Shown: one piece after another, positions 60,560-64,000 of the stretch
Position numbering within the stretch: the first letter of the stretch is position 1
Layout: every line of letters begins with the position of its first letter
Assembly: GCA_039621445.1 (NCBI GenBank)
Contig: CP154955.1
Location: 1,876,558-1,940,557 of the forward strand
Direction of reading: 5' to 3'
DNA: 64,000 nt
Source: Euglena gracilis
Taxonomy: Eukaryota > Euglenida > Euglenophyceae > Euglenales
Position numbers and translations under genes: made by a program
Notes under the pieces: model-generated
The model's input: only the letters and a program-made list of their open reading frames with translations
What the model was told of the DNA's origin: nothing
The model's database searches: none

Positions 60560-61600
60560 GACATACTTTTTATGCATTTTGGGCGGGATATGAATAACTT
60601 CGTCACAAGGTCCAGGCACGTTTTATGTGAAGCAAAAGCAGCTAGTGTGAAAAGCCTGACTGGGGAAGGCTGCAGAGGTGTTTAGCCAGTGTGGGCTTTC
60701 AAAGGGGAACCAGCCCCTGAGGCCACGACACGAGGCGGGTGCGGCGGTGGCAGGTTGGTGGGAACTCGGGCACAAACTTCGGGTCCCCATCCCCGTGGGT
60801 GCCCTCTTTGAACAAATCTGAACACAAAGGATGATCACTCATGCAATATTATGTTGATTGAAAAAATACAGGTGTCTTTTCAAAACATAAATGGTGCCAA
60901 CCCCATGTAACAAGGCACCTCAAAATATGAAATGCAAAAAAAAACGTGATGCAAATATATGCAAAAAATGCAAAAAAAAAAGGTCATGGTTAAGTATAGG
61001 GGTTAAAGGTTAAGACCAAGGTGTGGTTTCAGGGTAGATGAAGGATTGGCATGATCTGAGAGGCAGATGGGATTAACACATTTTCTGAGTATTTTCTGAG
61101 GCACCCCCTGTCCAACGAACACCCTTGTCCCAAATAACACCTGTTCAGACCAGGCTTCTGCTGAAGGAGTCGCAGCGCCCCCTCCTGGGGGACTGGACCA
61201 CGGCTGGTCCAAATTTGGCTGGCGGAAATACCAGGGACCCTCCTGGGGGTGGGGGGTCCCCGATTGGAAAAAAAAATGTTTTCTGCCCTTCATGCTGGTC
61301 ACTGGGGAAAAAATCCCACAAGCCAGGGCTCTGTTCTGTGGATGGCAAAATTGCCAGTGGTAACTGCTTCCATCGATTTTCAACGGAAAACAGGGGTAAT
61401 TTGCAAAGGTTTTTCAAAAACATTTGGCAGCTGCAGCCAAAACGATGGACAAATATTTGGCAGGATTTTGTAAAAACAATTTTTCCCAGGCCACTTTTAG
61501 TCATTCCCAATTCCACCGGCCGGTGGCGCACACATCATAGATCTTATCTCTTATCTCATACATCTTTTATATATATGTATATATATGGCAGGTGTAAACT
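60560..61600. other. Intergenic, no supported gene
   Basis: T/A-rich DNA contains one diverged copy of the dispersed repeat (about 61190-61370). Open frames here overlap the repeat on both strands and are not convincing. Confidence 0.4.
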
Positions 61601-61740
61601 TTAGGACGCCCCCGGGAGGGGGGTCCTAAAGTATACATACATATACATATATGTATATATATATATGTATGTATATGTATATATATGTATATATATATAT
61701 ATATATATCTCTCTCTCTCTCTGTGTGTGTGTGTGTGCAC
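61565..61740. repeat. TA, CT and GT microsatellite
   Basis: (TATATG)-like units and (TA)n are followed by (CT)n and (GT)n. The ORFs with poly-Tyr/Ile across it are artefacts. Confidence 0.9.
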
Positions 61741-61744
61741 ATCA

Positions 61745-62990
61745 TAGAGAACAAAATGTGGCGGGCAAAAAGGCAGAAGGTTGGAGGGAGGGTGCAACCA
61801 ATGAAGGGGCTGTGTGTTGGTTTTGTTGGAACTGATGACGGCAAGTGCCCGTGCTTTGATTGTTCCTTCGCCATGGTCGGCGTGTCGGTTTGATATCGAG
61901 CGGGAAAAGGGGGGGGGGGGGGGAGGCCATGCAAGTGGGCAAAGCCAAAAGCTGGATACATGCAATGTGGTTCGGCCCACGTGGCTTTTGCCGAATTCTG
62001 TTTGGAAGTGTTGAGAATCAACCAACCTATGCAAGACAAAACGCACAGGCAGGTGGACAGACTGACAAACAAATAGATGGACGGAATACACCAGACATGT
62101 TTTCCCGACCCTGAAATCGCAGATGCGAAGAAAAGTGAAAATGCTAAACCGGTCGTTTTTTTAAAAAAAACATATGAAGCCCTCAGCCACTTTTGATTTC
62201 AGCCCATCGGCAGAGGGGTCATTTGAATATGCAGCTCCTTTCAGCCCATGTCAAATGCACAGGGGGGGGATGCAACATTGACCCTTTGAAAACTGCGACT
62301 CAAAAAAAGCAAAAAAAAAAACGTGAATTCCTTCAGGAGCTTCCACGGGATGAACCCTTTTCTGCTGGAGAGGATTTAGAAAAAAAATTGCCTTCACTTT
62401 ATGACCACGCAATTGTATTTTGATGTGCTTTGAATAGTTTTTTGGGAACATGCTGATTCCATAATGATGCAATGAATTGGCCAAAAAAACAACCAAAAAT
62501 GACAAAAATTTGGCAAGCAAACTTCAATCTCAGGGAAAAATAAGGTAAAAATATGAAAAATTCTTCCGGTTCGGGCCGGGCCATGGCCACAGGCCCGCAG
62601 TCCGGAGCAAGCCGCCAGACCGGCAGTCCGGCTGGTCAGCCGGACCGCCGTGCCGGCTGGGGCCGCCAGCAAACATACGCTTCCCGGCTCATGGCACATT
62701 CAAGCAGGCAGCGCTTCACCAACCCTGGTATTTTAGTGTCATTGATGAGCTGAGGGGTTTCATGAGGTCAAAGAACGTCTTTGTGCAAATGAAAACATGA
62801 AAGAGGTGATGCAACCTGTCGAGAAACATTCCCCCAAAGCTTTGTCGCATTGCCGCGGTGAAGATTTGAAAGAAAATGGCGGGTTGGGCTGGTAGTGGTA
62901 TTACCTCCCCCCCCCCCCGGGCGCTTGGCCATGATTGAAGGTAAAGCCACTTAGGCGGCCGAAATCGCACTTAAGGGTTTTTCCTTTAGA
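61745..62990. other. Gene-poor region, one GC-rich patch
   Basis: A GC-rich patch at about 62565-62670 (GGCCGGGCC and CCGG words) is open on both strands but has no recognised domain. The rest is A/T-rich with short homopolymers. No gene is supported. Confidence 0.35.
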
Positions 62991-62994
62991 ATTT

Positions 62995-63785
62995 GCACAT
63001 TTGCGCAAATGCGCAAATTTTATGAAATTCCTGGACCCTGTACCCTGACACACGGAACACAATTTAATGACTATTTCAACCCTGTGTTGGAGGGATGTAA
63101 CTACCAGTAGTTTGGTGTGCATGCTGCTGACCAAGTAACGCGAAGCGGGCACAGGGTGAGACTTGTGCTGTTGTGCATCAAACAGAAGAGAGGCACACAC
63201 CCCTTGTTATGACACTTGGAAATGGTGCTGAAATACTGGCTGAACTGTCTGTGATACTGCCGCCGCCGATAAGAACACACTGAGCCTCACTAGATAACAC
63301 ACCACAGACAGACAGACTACGTTCCCCAAGCCGTCACGCAACTAATGTATGTTTATGAGTGCATTTGCGCAAATAAAAAACATTTTGTTTATGGCGCATT
63401 TGCACAAATATAACGCAAACCGATGAAGGTAAAATGACGTGTTTGCGGGCGCAAATGCGCCCATAAACAAATTTGTTGGTGTGCGCATTTGCGCAAATGC
63501 GCACACAAACGAGTCATGTTTATTTGCGCAAATGCGCAAATAAACATGTATGTTTACTTTCCATGTTAAAAGAACCTATGGAGACCATGACCCTAGGAGG
63601 TTTTTAAAACGTGACGGGCGTGTTGGTGCGCGCAATTGCGCAAATAAACACAATTACGTTTGTTTGCGCATTTGCGCAAATGCGCAAACAAACACTAATA
63701 AACCGCTTCAAAACGATGTGTTTCAGTGAGCCTTGACGCACACAAACAAAGTTTGTTTATTTGCGCAAATGCGCAAATGCACATA
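62995..63785. repeat. Cluster of TTTGCGCAAATGCGCAAA palindromes
   Basis: The core ATTTGCGCAAATGCGCAAAT or close variants occur at about 63000, 63362, 63390, 63450, 63484, 63520, 63635, 63664 and 63760. Several are extended by TGTTTATTTG / CAAATAAACA, making longer inverted repeats. The units lie irregularly spaced on both sides of unique sequence near the window edge. No gene is assigned; a protein-like plus-strand frame at 63726-63962 overlaps the last unit. Confidence 0.8.
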
Positions 63786-64000
63786 ACATCAGTTGTGCGA
63801 TACCATCTCCTCCTCCGTGACAGCTGGCGAACGCAATTCCTCACGCCAACCATTGATTTGCACCGATTACGTGGTGATGAAATTTGTGGTGCGAGGTGGT
63901 GTGGAGTGTTCACTGGAACACGGCATGAGACTAGCCAAAATTTGCCTGCCTTACGTGTGTAAATCTGCACTGCTGTTCCCCGGCCTGAACGGCCTGTTCC

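Overview
The window looks like nuclear DNA of a single-celled eukaryote, probably an alga or alveolate-type protist. Short GC-rich exons with almost only G or C at third codon positions sit in long introns full of homopolymers, microsatellites and repeats. No bacterial operon, rRNA, CRISPR or convincing tRNA is visible. The lineage cannot be fixed from sequence alone, and many near-identical homopolymer repeats suggest a long-read assembly, so small indels should be treated with caution.

Region 1 (1-5600) is low-complexity intergenic DNA with only weak coding candidates. Region 2 (5633-36069) holds three tandem plus-strand genes for secreted papain-family (C1A) cysteine proteases with an I29 propeptide: 5633-15125, 19241-25498 and 29019-36069. 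Genes 2 and 3, each with its upstream spacer, form a tandem duplication of about 10.4 kb. Gene 1 is older in its introns but nearly identical in the catalytic exons. Gene 3 has gained two inserts bounded by 7-bp direct repeats. One is a 995-bp insert carrying an intact 164-codon ORF, and the other is a 674-bp element with G-run termini. Gene 3 may also be frame-disrupted.

Region 3 (about 37.8-54.2 kb) is a satellite domain. It includes a GC-only repeat, a palindromic 19-bp ATGATGGCC satellite containing two more of the G-run elements, and a complex higher-order repeat of about 1.7 kb. Each complex unit ends in the same conserved junction motif.

Region 4 (54.2-64.0 kb) returns to gene-like DNA. 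The clear gene is an RWDD2-like protein (C-terminal DUF1115 half at 58604-59995). There is also a membrane-segment exon at 56802-56960, several microsatellites, and a cluster of GCGCAAATGCGC palindromes at the right edge.

The most interesting material is the family of short elements with CAGGG...CCCTG ends and 7-bp target duplications, one of which seems to carry a coding exon. Next come the conserved satellite junction motif and the exon/intron contrast among the three protease genes.
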